Shown here in pieces: positions 47,925-60,175 of a stretch of DNA of 64,000 nt. Positions within the stretch are counted from its first letter, which is position 1. Every line of letters starts with the position of its first letter. The stretch covers positions 21,924,912-21,988,911 of the forward strand of contig OW028585.1 of assembly GCA_932294295.1 (NCBI GenBank). The letters are read 5' to 3'. The notes beneath the pieces were generated by a model. That model saw nothing but the letters and a program-made list of their open reading frames with translations. It was not told the DNA's origin and made no database searches. The DNA is from Alitta virens (Eukaryota; Annelida; Polychaeta; Phyllodocida; Nereididae). The position numbers were made by a program, and so were the translations under genes.

Positions 47925-50900
47925 TTATCGTCTTGCAGAAAACCAATTTCCAAACAGCGAAGTGGACATGGATGATTCGCTATCAACAGACAAGTCCGGA
48001 ACGAAGCCTCCTGTAGTTGGGCTGGCGGGTGTTTTCGGCTTCGGCGCTTGTACGATCGGAGCCACAATTGATGGCCTGTTTTGAACACTCAACGGCAACA
48101 GAGGAAAGCGATTTTGGGACGTAGTCATAGGCAAGATGTTGTGCTGCTCTTGTTGACTTGTTCCGAGGTGTCGCGTCCCAAAAAACAAGCTGTGTTTGTC
48201 CAAAGACATCAAAGCGCCGTACAGTACTTGGCATCGCTGCGTTTGCTTCGTCAAATGACTTTGAATGTAGGGTGAAAAGACATCAAGGTCAAATGGATCC
48301 ACCAGGCTCTCTAGCGATTCTACGACTTTGTTCAGCTTGGCATTGTACTTCTTTGCTTCCTGCAATTTAAGGCATCAGAACATAAATAAAGAAATCTGTA
48401 AGTTATAAAATTATAAAGAAAATTTACAAGAATTGGAATGAACATACATATCATATTCAACAACAAGGCCTATCAAAATCAATTCAATTAAACTTTTATA
48501 ATTCTGTAATAATCATGGTCAGACAAACTTAACATTAGTAAAGTGATCACAGATTCCATTGCATCAAATAAAAATAAAAGCCGTCTAAGACATAAGCTAA
48601 GTTTGTCAAAATTAAAAATGCTTCAGAATTGATTTATTAAATAAGTATGCAGAGTATGTTGTTTTTACAACATAATTCCATAAGCTTAACACTCAAACTC
48701 TTGGTACATGTACAATTAAATTTTCTCGCAATGGCATTACCTTTTCATCTGATTTCTTGGGCAATATATTTGAAATCAACTTCAAGTCGAAGATCAGCTG
48801 CAGAGCTCGTGCTTGTCCGATGGGCACTTGGGCATCTTTGGAATTTCCCTTCTTCTGATTTTTCAACAACTCTTCGTAAGCCTCAAGAATCTTATCACTC
48901 AAACTGTGCACAAGTTCTTGGAGAATAGCTCGATTCAAGGCATGGCCTCCGACTCGGTTTATGTCTGCACAAATGTTGTAAAGCAGCGTTTGAATAGACC
49001 ATGATGCCTGAATGGGAGAAAAAAGCACAAAATCAAGTAATGATAAATCAGAGAGCCTGCAGGCATAATGATGGCGCCTCCCATCTGAAATTTTCTGGCT
49101 ACTCCACTGAGTATCAATTAAATAGACTGCACCTAACCATTGTTTTGTGACATATCATCTATATATGAAGTTATTAACTGCACTCAATGGATGATGAAAC
49201 AGTTGTACTGTTACTAATGGTTATAATGGTTTGGGTTATGTTGCTGATAGCTCCCACCAGGGCCTCTGCTAATGAAGAGTTTACTGAAAAAATCATTTTA
49301 ATCTGAAATATAGGTCCCCACTTGCGTCTAATTTCTTCGCAAATTATCTTTACAACTTAAATAACAAACCTGCATGGGTACTCGGATTGACGACTTGACA
49401 GTGCTGCCATCTTCCGTCTCCTCTTGTATCATCACCTCGTCCCAGCGTAGAGTCGCCAGGAGGACCCCGTGACTCGATGAATCAAGAAGACCACCTTTGA
49501 AAGTCTGCATCAAGTGACTCACCAAACTGTCAGTCCAAACTCTGCAAATAAAATATAAATGCACAGTGTTAGAAATAACAGAAACTACGTAAAATATAAC
49601 AAATCAAAGTTCTGAAGACAGGTGTGTAACATTTTGTGGTTTATTCCAAATAATTCATAAATCTTGAATGTTACAGTTTTCCTTTAAATTGGAATGGCTA
49701 TTGCAGCATTTCCTTAAGTTTTTTGAATGCATTATGAATTGATACGCTGCATTAAACTAATATTAAAATAATCACAGACATTATTATAATTACAGTTTCT
49801 AAATATCTTCACTTCCTGTCACTATGATCTTAACCCGGGAAAAAACATCATACAGGAAAAATGCTTTACAAATGGATAAGATAAGATAAATTATATTTAA
49901 AGTCGTATGTAAGAACAAATAACATAAGCAGAAGCTTTTAATCGACTAAATCTGCACAAGACCAAAGAACTGAACGAGTAATAACAAAGTCCAACCTGAA
50001 AGCTGACTGGCTGAACTGCTGCAAAGAAACTTTGAGCTGAGCCCACTCGGGATCCTCCGCTTGCTTTGATCGAGCTGAGCTTTTACGTGGCAGTCTGAAA
50101 AAAAGAAAAATAATTATCATGCCAAAAGTCTGTTCATCGGTTATATACTAATTTTAACACACCCTAAGACATTTCTACATGTTAACTTTACATGCTGAAA
50201 TGCACAATCTATTTTACCCTAACCTCGGATCGAAGCAGTTTTAAAATTGTGCGATACATACATCATATTCACAAGTCAATAGTTTGCCACTGTTTTAGTG
50301 CCAAATTACACCATTTTGCTTGCATGGCTACCGTCATGTTATCAATATTGTTTTTGGAAGATTATGACATTCTGGCCAATAGCACTGAAACTGAGGTCAT
50401 ATGTGCATATAGAAGAGATTTGAATAGAGTCTATTCATTAATTTATCCATTTAATGATTTATTACTTGATAAGTTCTTAAACATTTTGAATCTAAGTTTC
50501 GGAAACGGCGTAATTTTCGCACAAATTATATTCTTCTTCTTCTATTTAATTCATGAAGTTCATTGATCCCACTTGTTTATCACTATTTGTTTCTTGATGC
50601 AAAACCATTTAGCTGACCATAACACTTACTTTGGCACATCAGCCTTGTCGACAGTTCCCATCATGCACTGTTGCATGTGAGGTGACAGCTCACAGAGCGC
50701 ATAACTCAGACGTCCCAAGAGCAGTGCTTTGTCCGTCAAATACCGAATATTCCTCGTCTCCTCTTGTTTCAGCTGATCTTTACACGCGTCTAACTGCTGA
50801 TTGAAAATGCCAAGTAACTTCTGGACACAATCTTTACAGCTCGATTTGATGAATGCTTGGATTATTTCATTGTCGGCATATTTATCAAATGGAGGCTTCT

Positions 50901-53499
50901 TGCTTTCTTCAGTATTTTCTGTCGTAAGGCTCAAATCCGACTTGTTCGCATTCCCTTTATTTTCTTCCTTGGTGTCTTTCAAGTAGTAACGGATGTCGTC
51001 AAGAAGAAGTCCCAGACGTCCATCAAAATTCTTGCACAAGCTGGAAATACAAATAACGTATTATTGAAATACAAATCAGGATCTACTGTAAATTAATGTT
51101 AAAAAGGCATATTTCTATTGTCTCTTGAGTGAGCGAATCATAATGCTTGCATTTGATTAGTGGCGTCTCTTGTTGTTGTGGATTAGTTTCAAATACAATT
51201 TCAAAAATTCTAGTCAACAAAATAAAAATAATTTTTAACCTAAGCTACTAATTTGAATAATTTTTAATTGGTCAATTTTTAGCTGAAAAGTGACAATCGA
51301 AGAATACTGTTTTTGTCATTTAAAAATCTAATTGATAAGAAATTAGATTTTGTCTTGCATTGAAAAGTAATCTCATGATTGACTTCACCTTTGAATCGCT
51401 GGAGTGTAAGCCCGAGCTTTCATGAGCAGAGTTCCAGAATCAGCAAGAGTTTTATTGTTGACCGAGACCCAGGCACTTTGGGGCGCAATGTCAGTGTTTG
51501 ACTCCATCCACACGTAGTTACAAACGTCATGCTCTACTTCCGTGTACTTTTCCTTTGGATTGTTCAAATCGACCAAAACTCGAGCAGTCTGAAGCTCGCA
51601 GGTGTTCAGCGCTTCGTTGAAATGGCCAAGAAGTATAGCTTGGACCCGTGCATTGAAATGTGGCCGCAGCAAATCCTCCCATAGAGCGATTGGGCTTCCC
51701 ACGATCTCATTGCACACAGCATTCCAAGTTGTTTGTTTGTCATCTTCATATAAAATGTCCCAAACTTGATCTCTAATGGCCGACAGACCTTTGACAGTTT
51801 TAATAAAGGACAACAATGGCTCTAGACCTGTCTGCAGATCTTGGGTACAAGTCTTGATCCAATCCTGACAGTTCTGCTTCAAGCTTGACGTTTTAATCGG
51901 CGCTGCGGAATGTTTTAAGACTGGTCGGAATGCACTGACACTCTTTGGAAGGTACTTTGCACTAAGTGATCCTTGCTGAGTAGGAATAATTACCCCAGCT
52001 TCCCCCGCGTCTGTCACCCGCTTTATGACTTTAACGAAAAGATCGCAAGTCGTCACAGGTGCACTGCCTTCTGGGGGGTGATAAAACAGTGAATAAATTT
52101 GGTGAATAGTGTTTGATATTGTCTTGACAACCTCGCAGACTTGATCCTTGATGCTCTGTTGGCCAGTCTCGGAATGGAAGACTTTTTCAACAGCATTTTT
52201 TCGTAGCAGCAAGAATTCATTAAAGACCTGAAATAACAAATTACAGATATATAAATCACATATATATTCAACTATGAATGTTTAATCCTGCACATATATA
52301 TATTGTTCAACAAATACATAGCAAAATCTTTACATTTAACTATCTTCAGCAGTATTAAATAAGATGCTACATAGGTAAAGCACTGAATATTGTCCAATAT
52401 TTACATCATATATGATATTTCAGTATTGTTCAGAGCAGAAAATTATCCTCCCTATTTGAAAAGTAAAGGTCTAGAATTCTTGAAAAATAAAGGGAAAAAG
52501 TGCAGTATAGCGGACCCAGATTTATGACCATATATTTAGCGAACCCTGCATTCAATGGATGACATCACAAAAAAATATTGGAGGTGATCATTTTCAAGGC
52601 AAGAACGTTATTATTTATCTTTATCGGGGTCGGTAGCCCCCAAATTTCCACTACTGGACAAAAATACAATGAACAGAATCGCATTGTTTGCCAAAACTGA
52701 GTTTGGTAAAAAATTGTGATTATGTTAATATTTAATAGACGCCAAATACATGTATCAGGAATATGGGCGTAAATATAGATCCGCTATACTGCAATAACCC
52801 CAAAAAAGGACTTCATGCAATTATATTGTCCACCCCAACCTGTCTCGGCGTAGAGTCTTCCAACAGCAGAATAGAACTCAGGCACTCGGCAGTCAGTTGA
52901 TCAGCATTGGATTCTCGTAAAGTCTCTCTCGACTTTTCGAGTATCGTTCCACGGAAGTGAGAGATAGCAGCCCACTGAGTCTGCAGCACCGTGAATCGAG
53001 ACATGAAATTAGATGTATGGTAGCCCTCCGTCTGCAAATTTGTCCAAATGTGTCGAGCGAGCAAATAAAGCTGTGTAGCCTGAAGGAATTGGCCGCTGTC
53101 TAAACAACTCCACATTTTCTCTGGCATGTCTTGAAGGACTTTTATTTGAGTAGCAATTCCATACAAGACTAAATTTTCTTGGTGTTTGGCCGACTTTTCT
53201 GCGACAACTGGTTTGTGGGACATTTTTTGCATAGTTTTCAACCCCTGACACAACTCCTGCATTCTTGAAATTGATTGCATGACATTTTCTGCACTCGTCT
53301 TCATTTCAGTGATTTTGTCAGCAGCTTCAATTAAATCTCTGTATCTCTCCCCAACCATTTGTCTTAAATCTTCTTTTTTTCTTTCAATGTCTGATCTTGT
53401 TTTTTTCTCAATTTGCTGAATTTCTTCAACGGTAGACTTCTCAAATAAAACATTTATGTCCATCTCGGGACTTATTGTCCCTCTTATGACCTGTGCCAT
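47925..53499 (-). CDS. COG1: Conserved oligomeric Golgi complex subunit 1
   Basis: COG1 is in lobe B-bridging position of the COG tethering complex, which returns glycosylation enzymes within the Golgi. Exons in coding order: 53499-52840, 52227-51389, 51040-50630, 50094-49996, 49541-49370, 49007-48741, 48359-47925. They join in phase to 960 residues (human 980). The N-terminus has the family signature IERKKEDLRQMVGERYRDLI in a charged coiled-coil (residues about 15-90), the segment that binds the other subunits. The rest is helical and rich in Leu, Gln and Glu, without signal peptide or membrane span, as expected of a peripheral cytosolic protein. The last exon ends in a Ser/Pro-rich low-complexity tail (PKPKTPASPTTGG). 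Start at 53499 is the first ATG and matches the family's start. No breaks seen. Confidence 0.96.
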
Positions 53500-53639
53500 C
53501 TTTGTAAATTACTGAAGTTACACAATTAACACAAATTCAGAATATAAACACTGCAAATTTGTCCACGTCACTTCGGCGTTTAGCAATTTCTTCTTTTATC
53601 GCTCACTTTACTAAACTGACACCTCGCGGATATAATGCA

Positions 53640-53695
53640 AACTAAAACGCCACGTGAGCCCTCTGGTGTGCGTAAATTTTTCCCGCATTTTCTAT
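53640..53695 (-). promoter_or_regulatory. Candidate COG1 promoter motifs
   Basis: An E-box CACGTG at 53651-53656 and TTTCCCGC at 53679-53686, an E2F-type match, lie 150-190 bases upstream of the COG1 ATG, in the 264-bp gap to the lectin gene's stop. Motif matches only. Confidence 0.3.
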
Positions 53696-53738
53696 CGCAC
53701 AGTGACTGACATGCACAATAGACATAGACTTAATAAAT

Positions 53739-53744
53739 TTTATT
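53739..53744 (-). terminator. Polyadenylation signal AATAAA for the lectin gene
   Basis: AATAAA on the minus strand, about 20 bases past the lectin stop codon; a second overlapping copy lies at 53743-53748. Confidence 0.5.
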
Positions 53745-53763
53745 TATTTCTCAGTATTACAAT

Positions 53764-55247
53764 TCACATGGTATCATAGTCAATCTCTTTGACCTGTGTC
53801 TTCTGCTTGGTGGATGAATGTCCTTTCTTCTTTGTTTTTCGCTTTTTCAATTCTTTGAAAGCTGCCTTTAATTTTTCTTTGTGTGACATTTTTGCTAATT
53901 CTGGATTTTGAGTGGTTACTGGAACGGTCTGAAATATCAATGACAAGGTTCATGATTAATTGATTATCCATAAGCGCTGCATAACTATAGGTCACACTAT
54001 GGAGTTCAATTTCAGAAATGTTACCGCTAATTTAATTTTCTTTCCTTCTTTTTATTTTTTATGTGCTAGTCACAAAATCTCTTGCCAAGCACTACTCACA
54101 ATGCATGTTATGTCATGAATGTTTGCTTACCTTGGCTCTGCAGTGGTAGACGACCTGAAGATATTTCGAAGTCCCTCCACACGGATCACCCAAATCCGTA
54201 TTAACTTTGACGAGACATAGATGGGACGATTTACATCTTTCATTGGCGTCTTCAGTGTACCAGTTCTTGTGTTTGTTGCAATCCGTTCTGTTTGTTTCTG
54301 ATGTCGGTTTGTCGTTTGTACAAAATGTGGCGGTCTCTCGACCATAGTTGACTTTTTCGATCTCAAGGAATTCATCCGGACTGCATTTTATCATGGCTGA
54401 ATCTCCATCTGACTGACAGACTACCTCCCATTCCCCTGGAGAAAAAGAATATATTGGAAAATATTAGAATATGTATTGTAATTTTATTTGAATATTTTAC
54501 TCCTTATTCATTTTTGTGTTCATTTATATAATTAAATTTTTTGTGCTTATTTATATCATTTATTGTCTTTCTCTTGCTACTTGTGTGTTTCTGATTTTCG
54601 TAACCTTATTTCTCATTGTAATTTTAATTTTTCATATTACTTTTTCTCTACTCCTTATTTGGTAATTAAAATGTATTTATTTTCTTCCGTTTTATTTTTC
54701 CAAATGCTTATGTCTTATTATTATCCTCATTTTGCTTTGTTCTTGCCATCTAAATACAAATGTAATATGTATCTAACCTACACTAATAGTGAATTGTTTA
54801 CCTATTGTGTTAAATGGTAGGTCTACTGGTCTGAAGCTCAGTCAGCTTATTTAAGCAGACGTTAATGATGGTGTGATTTTTTCTTTCTCGCTTTTTCTTT
54901 TTGTAGGCCTGTACATTTGTAGAGCGTTTTAAGATCAACTGGCTAAACTGTAAACTATTTTTGTCTTCAATGATCCAGTAGATCAACATCATATAAGAAC
55001 CATCTCTGTTTAGCCTTCATAAAGAATAAGGGTAGGTATCCTTATTTTTTGTTCTACTTAATTGGAACGATAGTTTTATGTTGTCATGGATTCTGAAATT
55101 CTACGAGTAGCCTATCTTGAATTACTAATTTATATGTTATTACTTCACTACCTTGTACAAAATAACTTTCTCACCTGATCCTGGCTTTACCAGTAAACCT
55201 GTCAATATCGCAGTAAGTAAAATTACTTGTTTGTATGTCAGTGACAT
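53764..55247 (-). CDS. Secreted SUEL-type (rhamnose-binding) lectin domain protein
   Basis: A small secreted carbohydrate-binding protein. Exons in coding order: 55247-55175, 54435-54131, 53928-53764, joining in phase to 180 residues. Exon 1 encodes a signal peptide (VILLTAILTGLLV). Exon 2 is a whole SUEL/galactose-binding lectin domain with its eight cysteines, the diagnostic YGR (in VNYGRETATFC) and DPC (in GDPCGGTSKYLQVVYHC). Exon 3 adds a strongly basic tail (FKELKKRKTKKKGHSS) that ends IDYDTM, not usual for the family. Fish and echinoderm relatives often carry two or three lectin domains; this has one. It lies 264 bp downstream of nothing but in front of COG1 on the same strand, and head-to-head with the Ly6 gene across 528 bp. 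Confidence 0.9.
54825..54885 (-). repeat. SINE fragment (family A)
   Basis: TACTGGTCTGAAGCTCAGTC, then AGCTTATTTAAGCAGACGTT and AATGATGG, the complement of the family's 3' core, in the lectin's first intron. Confidence 0.55.
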
Positions 55248-55282
55248 GATCTCAATATCCAAAATAGTGCACGTGACCTCTG

Positions 55283-55380
55283 TGACGTCAACAATGACCA
55301 CGTTAGAGAGTTTATTTTATTTTTATAAACGTGATACTATGATTATGACGTCACTAGGATAGTAAAAATGGCGGGAAAAC
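55283..55380. promoter_or_regulatory. Shared upstream region of lectin and Ly6 genes, two CREs
   Basis: Exact TGACGTCA at 55283-55290 and 55346-55353, 36-107 bases upstream of the lectin ATG, plus CACGTG at 55270-55275 and ATGGCGGGAAAA at 55368, which overlaps YY1-like and E2F-like matches. The Ly6 ATG is 400 bp further on the other strand. Confidence 0.45.
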
Positions 55381-55775
55381 TTCGATCACCATGTGTATAG
55401 AACAGGTGTGCTGAACTATGAAAAGTATTGCATGATGCAGACCTAAATTGTGACAATATCTTGGATAGGCCTAATCAAAAGATCCCAACGAAATATTTAT
55501 ATTTATATACACCATGCATTTCATTACATGTGATTACTCTAAAACGTTAAAAGTGATAGGCTACTTTGCATTGAAATATTATACTACATAATGGCTAATG
55601 TACTGTATTTTCAATAAATAAATACCTTTTAATTTATCAAGGCAAATGTTACACTCCAATGCACATGCCAACCTACCCTCCCCTTAAAGCTCACCTTGGA
55701 CTGTCCCATTTCCAAATGAGGCTCTGACCTACTTTAGCAATGGTCGGCAGGTGAGAGACGCACACAAATACAGCG

Positions 55776-57949
55776 ATGGAGCAACAAATTTTGACTTTAT
55801 CGTGCTTATTAGCATGTTTCTCATTAGGTGAGTGTTTTGTGGTCAAGAATTTATCGATTTTATATGGTATTAATTTGAATTTTTGTAAATAATAGCTCAG
55901 GTGAGATCTATGTTACCTGTGAAGTTTTCGCTGAGCTAAGTAGGTCATTGGCTGATAAGGGGTTTCCCCACTTGGCAACACAAGAACAACATAAAATTCC
56001 TTTATCATTATATATATTGAAATTAATAGTATTATTAATTTTTAATTGTTAATGCTGAACATTTTCAACACTATAAAGTGATCACTAATTAGTAACAGCT
56101 GATTAATGTCATTCTGGTTCGTGGGAAAACCAAATATCAATGTTTATTCTAAATGGGGACTTCCCAAGCTGGGTTGTCATATTCACAATGTTTTCAATGA
56201 TTTTACCCTGCGTGACAAGAAATGATGACAAAAAATAATAGTAATTTTATTATCCCAGGCACTGATGATCATTTGTTGTGTATTTTAAATAATTTGCTGT
56301 ATTGGGTACAGTAATGAAAGACGCAAATAAAATAAAATTTTGACAATGTTTGTGACCTGTTTTCACAGTAAATGTGAAATATGCTTGAAATTATGCATTT
56401 TCAAAAATGAAAGAAGTCCTTCCATGCAAGTTGTGGAGCAGCTTTGGAAACTCATTTTCCAAGTAAATTAATTGCCGACTAACAGCTGATTACCCAGAAA
56501 TAACTTTTTGCTGGATATACTTTTGAATAATGTTTTGTTGAGAAACTTTTTTGTAAAGAATTTGTCTGTAATTGACATTTGTTTGTAAAGAAATTAATAA
56601 CTTTTTATTTACAAAAATTATCTTTCCAGGCTATGCCTTAGAATGCTATGTCTGTTCGAATGAGGAAAATAATAGACATGGTTGCTCGAGAGATAAAAAA
56701 ATTTGCGACCAGTTCCAAGACGCTTGTACCACATATGTCCGATGGGGAGGTAATTTAATGCTTTTCATTCTTTTACTTTTTATCTAGGCTATGCTTTGGA
56801 GTGCTATACTTGTACAAACCAAGATTCTAATAACGACAAATGTACTAAGACGACGAAACAATGTGAACAGTTCCAGGATGGGTGTTCCACATACATCCGC
56901 TGGGGAGGTAGATTAAGCGCTTCTATTTATTAAGACTGATTTAAGATCCCTTGAGGTTGATTCATTGAAAATGTAGCAAATGTTTAAATGGTGATGGAAA
57001 GATTTCTAAGACAATTTTCGTTTAATAAGTGCTGAAAAAAAAATACATAATGTAGTTGTAAGACTTAATTACTTATTTTTTAAATATTAATGTAGATTAA
57101 GTGAAGCATTATTAGAATTGGTTTTGGGTGCATCTATTGTAGTATATATAATCAGTTTTGTAAGGCGGTAATATCTATAAGAATGAGCTGTAATTAAGGC
57201 TACTCTAAATTTTTCAGGTGTTTACTTAAGTTAGGCATCAGTTAAGTAGTACTGACGGATCATGTTTTTCATGTTGATCACCCATCTGTACCTCTTTGAC
57301 ATTATCTTCCAGTGCCCCCATATTGGTCCCCCCACGGTGAGAGAATTTACTACATCAGTAAAAATTGCGATACTCGACTCGGCTGCGAGAAACGGAAAGA
57401 TGCCTTGATGACACATTGCAAAAGAGACTGGTACAACGACTGGGCGTGCGTCGAGTGTTGTACTGGAGATCTCTGCAATTATTATGTAACAGTAAGTATT
57501 TTGAAAATGGTTTGATGATTAATGTTGTACATACATTTATTGTCTCTCCTAATGAAGGCTGACACTCTTAAAAAACCAAAGGCATACCCTCTTACTGAGT
57601 TTTTATCATGTACTTCCTGTTAGTTATTTACTACAATTGTAATTGACATTATCACTCTAATATCATTATCTTGCTGCAATGGTGTATTATCAAGGCGTGT
57701 GCTGAGGGTTAGCGCCATGCTCTCTTATTATTATTATTTTTTGGTCTTTTTTCTATAATAATTTTTTTGGTACATGAGGTTGTTTTTTAATTAGTTATGT
57801 ATTGTACAAATAATCCTGCAACGTTTACAACTAGTATTATTTAAATTTTCTTTTTCACTTTGCAGCTTGGAGCCGGCAGTGTGAAAGCGAACGTTATGGC
57901 CGTTGTAGCTTCTGTACTTTGTATATTTCTCTTTCGTAAATTTTCATGA
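55776..57949 (+). CDS. GPI-anchored Ly6/uPAR three-finger protein
   Basis: A small cell-surface protein. Exons: 55776-55827 (signal peptide, MEQQILTLSCLLACFSL), then one of two alternative 120-nt exons (56630-56749 or 56788-56907), 57313-57491, and 57866-57949. With one alternative exon it has 144 residues. The alternative exon gives the first finger (GYALECYVC). Exon 3 gives the rest, ending in the Ly6 hallmark CVECCTGDLCN. Exon 4 gives a short spacer and a hydrophobic C-terminus (VMAVVASVLCIFLF), a GPI-attachment signal. All internal junctions are phase 1 until the last, which is phase 0. AATAAA at 58369 can end the transcript. The ligand and role are unknown; invertebrate Ly6 proteins range from ion-channel modulators to septate-junction factors. 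Confidence 0.9.
56630..56749 (+). CDS. Ly6 alternative exon a
   Basis: 120 nt, phase 1 at both ends. Encodes GYALECYVCSNEEN..., then CDQFQDACTTYVRWG, with five cysteines. Preceded by a TTTCCAG acceptor and followed by a GTAATT donor only 38 bp before exon b. Confidence 0.88.
56788..56907 (+). CDS. Ly6 alternative exon b
   Basis: 120 nt, phase 1 at both ends, same cysteine pattern as exon a: GYALECYTCTNQDS..., then CEQFQDGCSTYIRWG. By eye 23 of 40 residues match exon a. Preceded by a pyrimidine-rich TTTTTATCTAG acceptor inside the 38-bp gap; GTAGAT donor follows. Confidence 0.88.
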
Positions 57950-58368
57950 GGCTGAAGTCATTTTTGTAAAGAATATTATTTGGCCATCTACATTTTTTTA
58001 ACTACCAGAAAACAAGTGTATATACTTCATTGTGCCTGTAGATGTTTTTGTACAAAAAAATGTAAAAAATACAATATAGCAATAAGTTCACTATGAAGAC
58101 AAGAATATTAACTCGTACTTGTGCTTGTTATATTATGTATTTTAATTTGTGATGTAAGCTAATGTAAGATCTGGTAGGATACTGATTACTCATAATTCTA
58201 AATGTCGCAGAAAATTATATGCAATGAATGAAGTACTGATGCATTTTTATGCTGCCTATTTCAGTGGGATTTCATATCAATTGTGAACTCCCAGTGAGAT
58301 TTATATAAAAGATTAAAAACTGATTTAATTTTTTAAAACTGAGAGTATGTATGTCCTGTGTTTTATAT

Positions 58369-58374
58369 AATAAA
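58369..58374 (+). terminator. Polyadenylation signal AATAAA for the Ly6 gene
   Basis: First clear AATAAA after the stop, 420 bases downstream; another occurs about 15 bases later. Confidence 0.4.
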
Positions 58375-58932
58375 ATGTATCATAATAAATTACTTTTACA
58401 CGAATGAAGGCCTTTGTTTTTAGTTCCCGCTTATATTATATATATGCTTTTATTGACACAGTAATATCATACATGATACATTTTTCAAGAATAACAGAAA
58501 TAAAACCACAAAAAACGTACTACGTCTACTTCTACTCACTATTTCTATATTCAATATATATCTACTTGGTATAAAAGTTAATGGTATACATTATCAATAG
58601 ATTATCTACATATCCATGGTCCCAGTTGCTGAACAATAGCACAGTAATATGAACATAAATTTGTTAAATATATATATATAGACATATCACATGTATACAG
58701 TAACTCTACATACATATATTATTGCAGTTAATACTGTTCATTATCACAATGTTAATTTAAGTACACATTTTGAATTTAGGAGTATATACAACAAGGCATA
58801 GTCAACAGTTATATACATGAATGTAAAAGCACATAGATCACAATACTTACAGTGCAGAAACTGCTAGTTTGGGGGGTGATGGTTAATGCTCGATGATAGA
58901 CGATGACCCAAACATTCATTAGGCATCAATAT

Positions 58933-59790
58933 TTACAGGAAATTTTCCAAGGGTTTTAACAACTTCAGCTCTTTCGATTTCATGATGGTCTTAAATTTGT
59001 CTTCTTTGTTTATTAATTGCTCAAAATGTTCTTTGTGATCATTAGCTATTTTAAAGAGGTCCTCACGGCTAAGTGTGTTATGTGGGCATACTATGAGACA
59101 ATGTTTTTCATCTTCTATTTCATGCATATGGCATTTTAGGCATAATCTCTCAACTGCTGGCAATATAGGCCTAGGGTTTTCATGTCTACCTATTTCAATT
59201 CGTAAATTATGTGAGCTTACTCTAAATCTGGCTATTTTATTATACATCTTTCTGCTAAGGTTTAGTAGAAGGTAGGGTTCTAGCCTGTAATCAGTCTTGA
59301 TGAGTTTATAATGTTCTAAGTTTTGGCTGTATTGTAGAGTCATTGATTTCAGCTAGCATAGTTTCCTGACATTTCTCATAGATTTTAAATTTGAATGTTT
59401 TAGCAATGGATTCTAGCTCATTGTTTGCAAGTCTTAAATGGTCACTTTGTGAATAATGTTCATTGAGCATATGAATAATTTACCCAACCCAAGCATTTTT
59501 ACCAGAAGTGTGCATATCTTTTTGCTCATTTAAACATTTTTTAAGAATATTATTAGCTGGCAGTTTTTCTAGTTTAATCCAATAGTTGATCACTGTTGTC
59601 GTACATGTAATGGGAATCTGCCAGTCTCACCATACACAGCTTGTGATGAGGTCTGTTTCCTAACTCCTAACATATTATTTAGGTATCCTAATTGTACCTT
59701 CTCTTCCATATTTCACAATTATACTCAAGGATTGGTAAAATATATGTGTCAAACATTTTTACGGCAAGTTTAGGAGTAATAAATATGTCC
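58933..59790 (-). pseudogene. 5'-truncated LINE: RT tail and C-terminal zinc motif
   Basis: On the minus strand the 5' part reads LAVKMFDTYILPILEYNCEIW and, after breaks, NMLGVRKQTSSQAVYGETGR, typical of the thumb after a LINE reverse transcriptase. The intact part at 59343-58933 reads IARFRVSSHNLRIEIGRHEN, then RLCLKCHMHEIEDEKHCLIVCP, the CxxC...H...C cluster found at the C-terminus of such elements. The catalytic core is absent, so the copy is dead on arrival. Confidence 0.8.
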
Positions 59791-60169
59791 TAGTGGCTGC
59801 TTGGTGTCACTTTGCAAAGCGTGAAAAAAAGGGAGAAAAGGTAAAAATAAATAAAAATGGTGCTAGCAAATCTCCGCCCCCCTTTCACCAATTTCATCCG
59901 CCCCTGAAAGAATTAATTATTAAAATAATTATTAATCTTTAAAAATTGGGATATTTGTAGTGTTTGCAATGTACACGAGATGGCAGCAGTAATCAGTGCT
60001 TTGTAATTTAATAGGTGGCAGCACTAATCATACAGCAATGACTTGCAGTTATTTCTGCCTTTGCCTGCCAAAAATCTTAGGACTAAAAATACCAAGACAT
60101 GGCACACTCTCTTTTATATCACATGACGTCAATGAGGACCTTATTGTTTAAATTTCAATTGTGAAAACG

Positions 60170-60173
60170 AAAA
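60170..60173 (-). terminator. RNA polymerase III terminator of tRNA-Ser
   Basis: TTTT on the minus strand starts two bases after the tRNA discriminator base; a second TTTT follows at 60164-60167. Confidence 0.8.
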
Positions 60174-60175
60174 GA

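Noticed and set aside
50192..50566. 124-codon plus-strand frame in a COG1 intron
   Set aside because: No start context, hydrophobic AT-driven composition, lies in an intron of a clear gene on the other strand.
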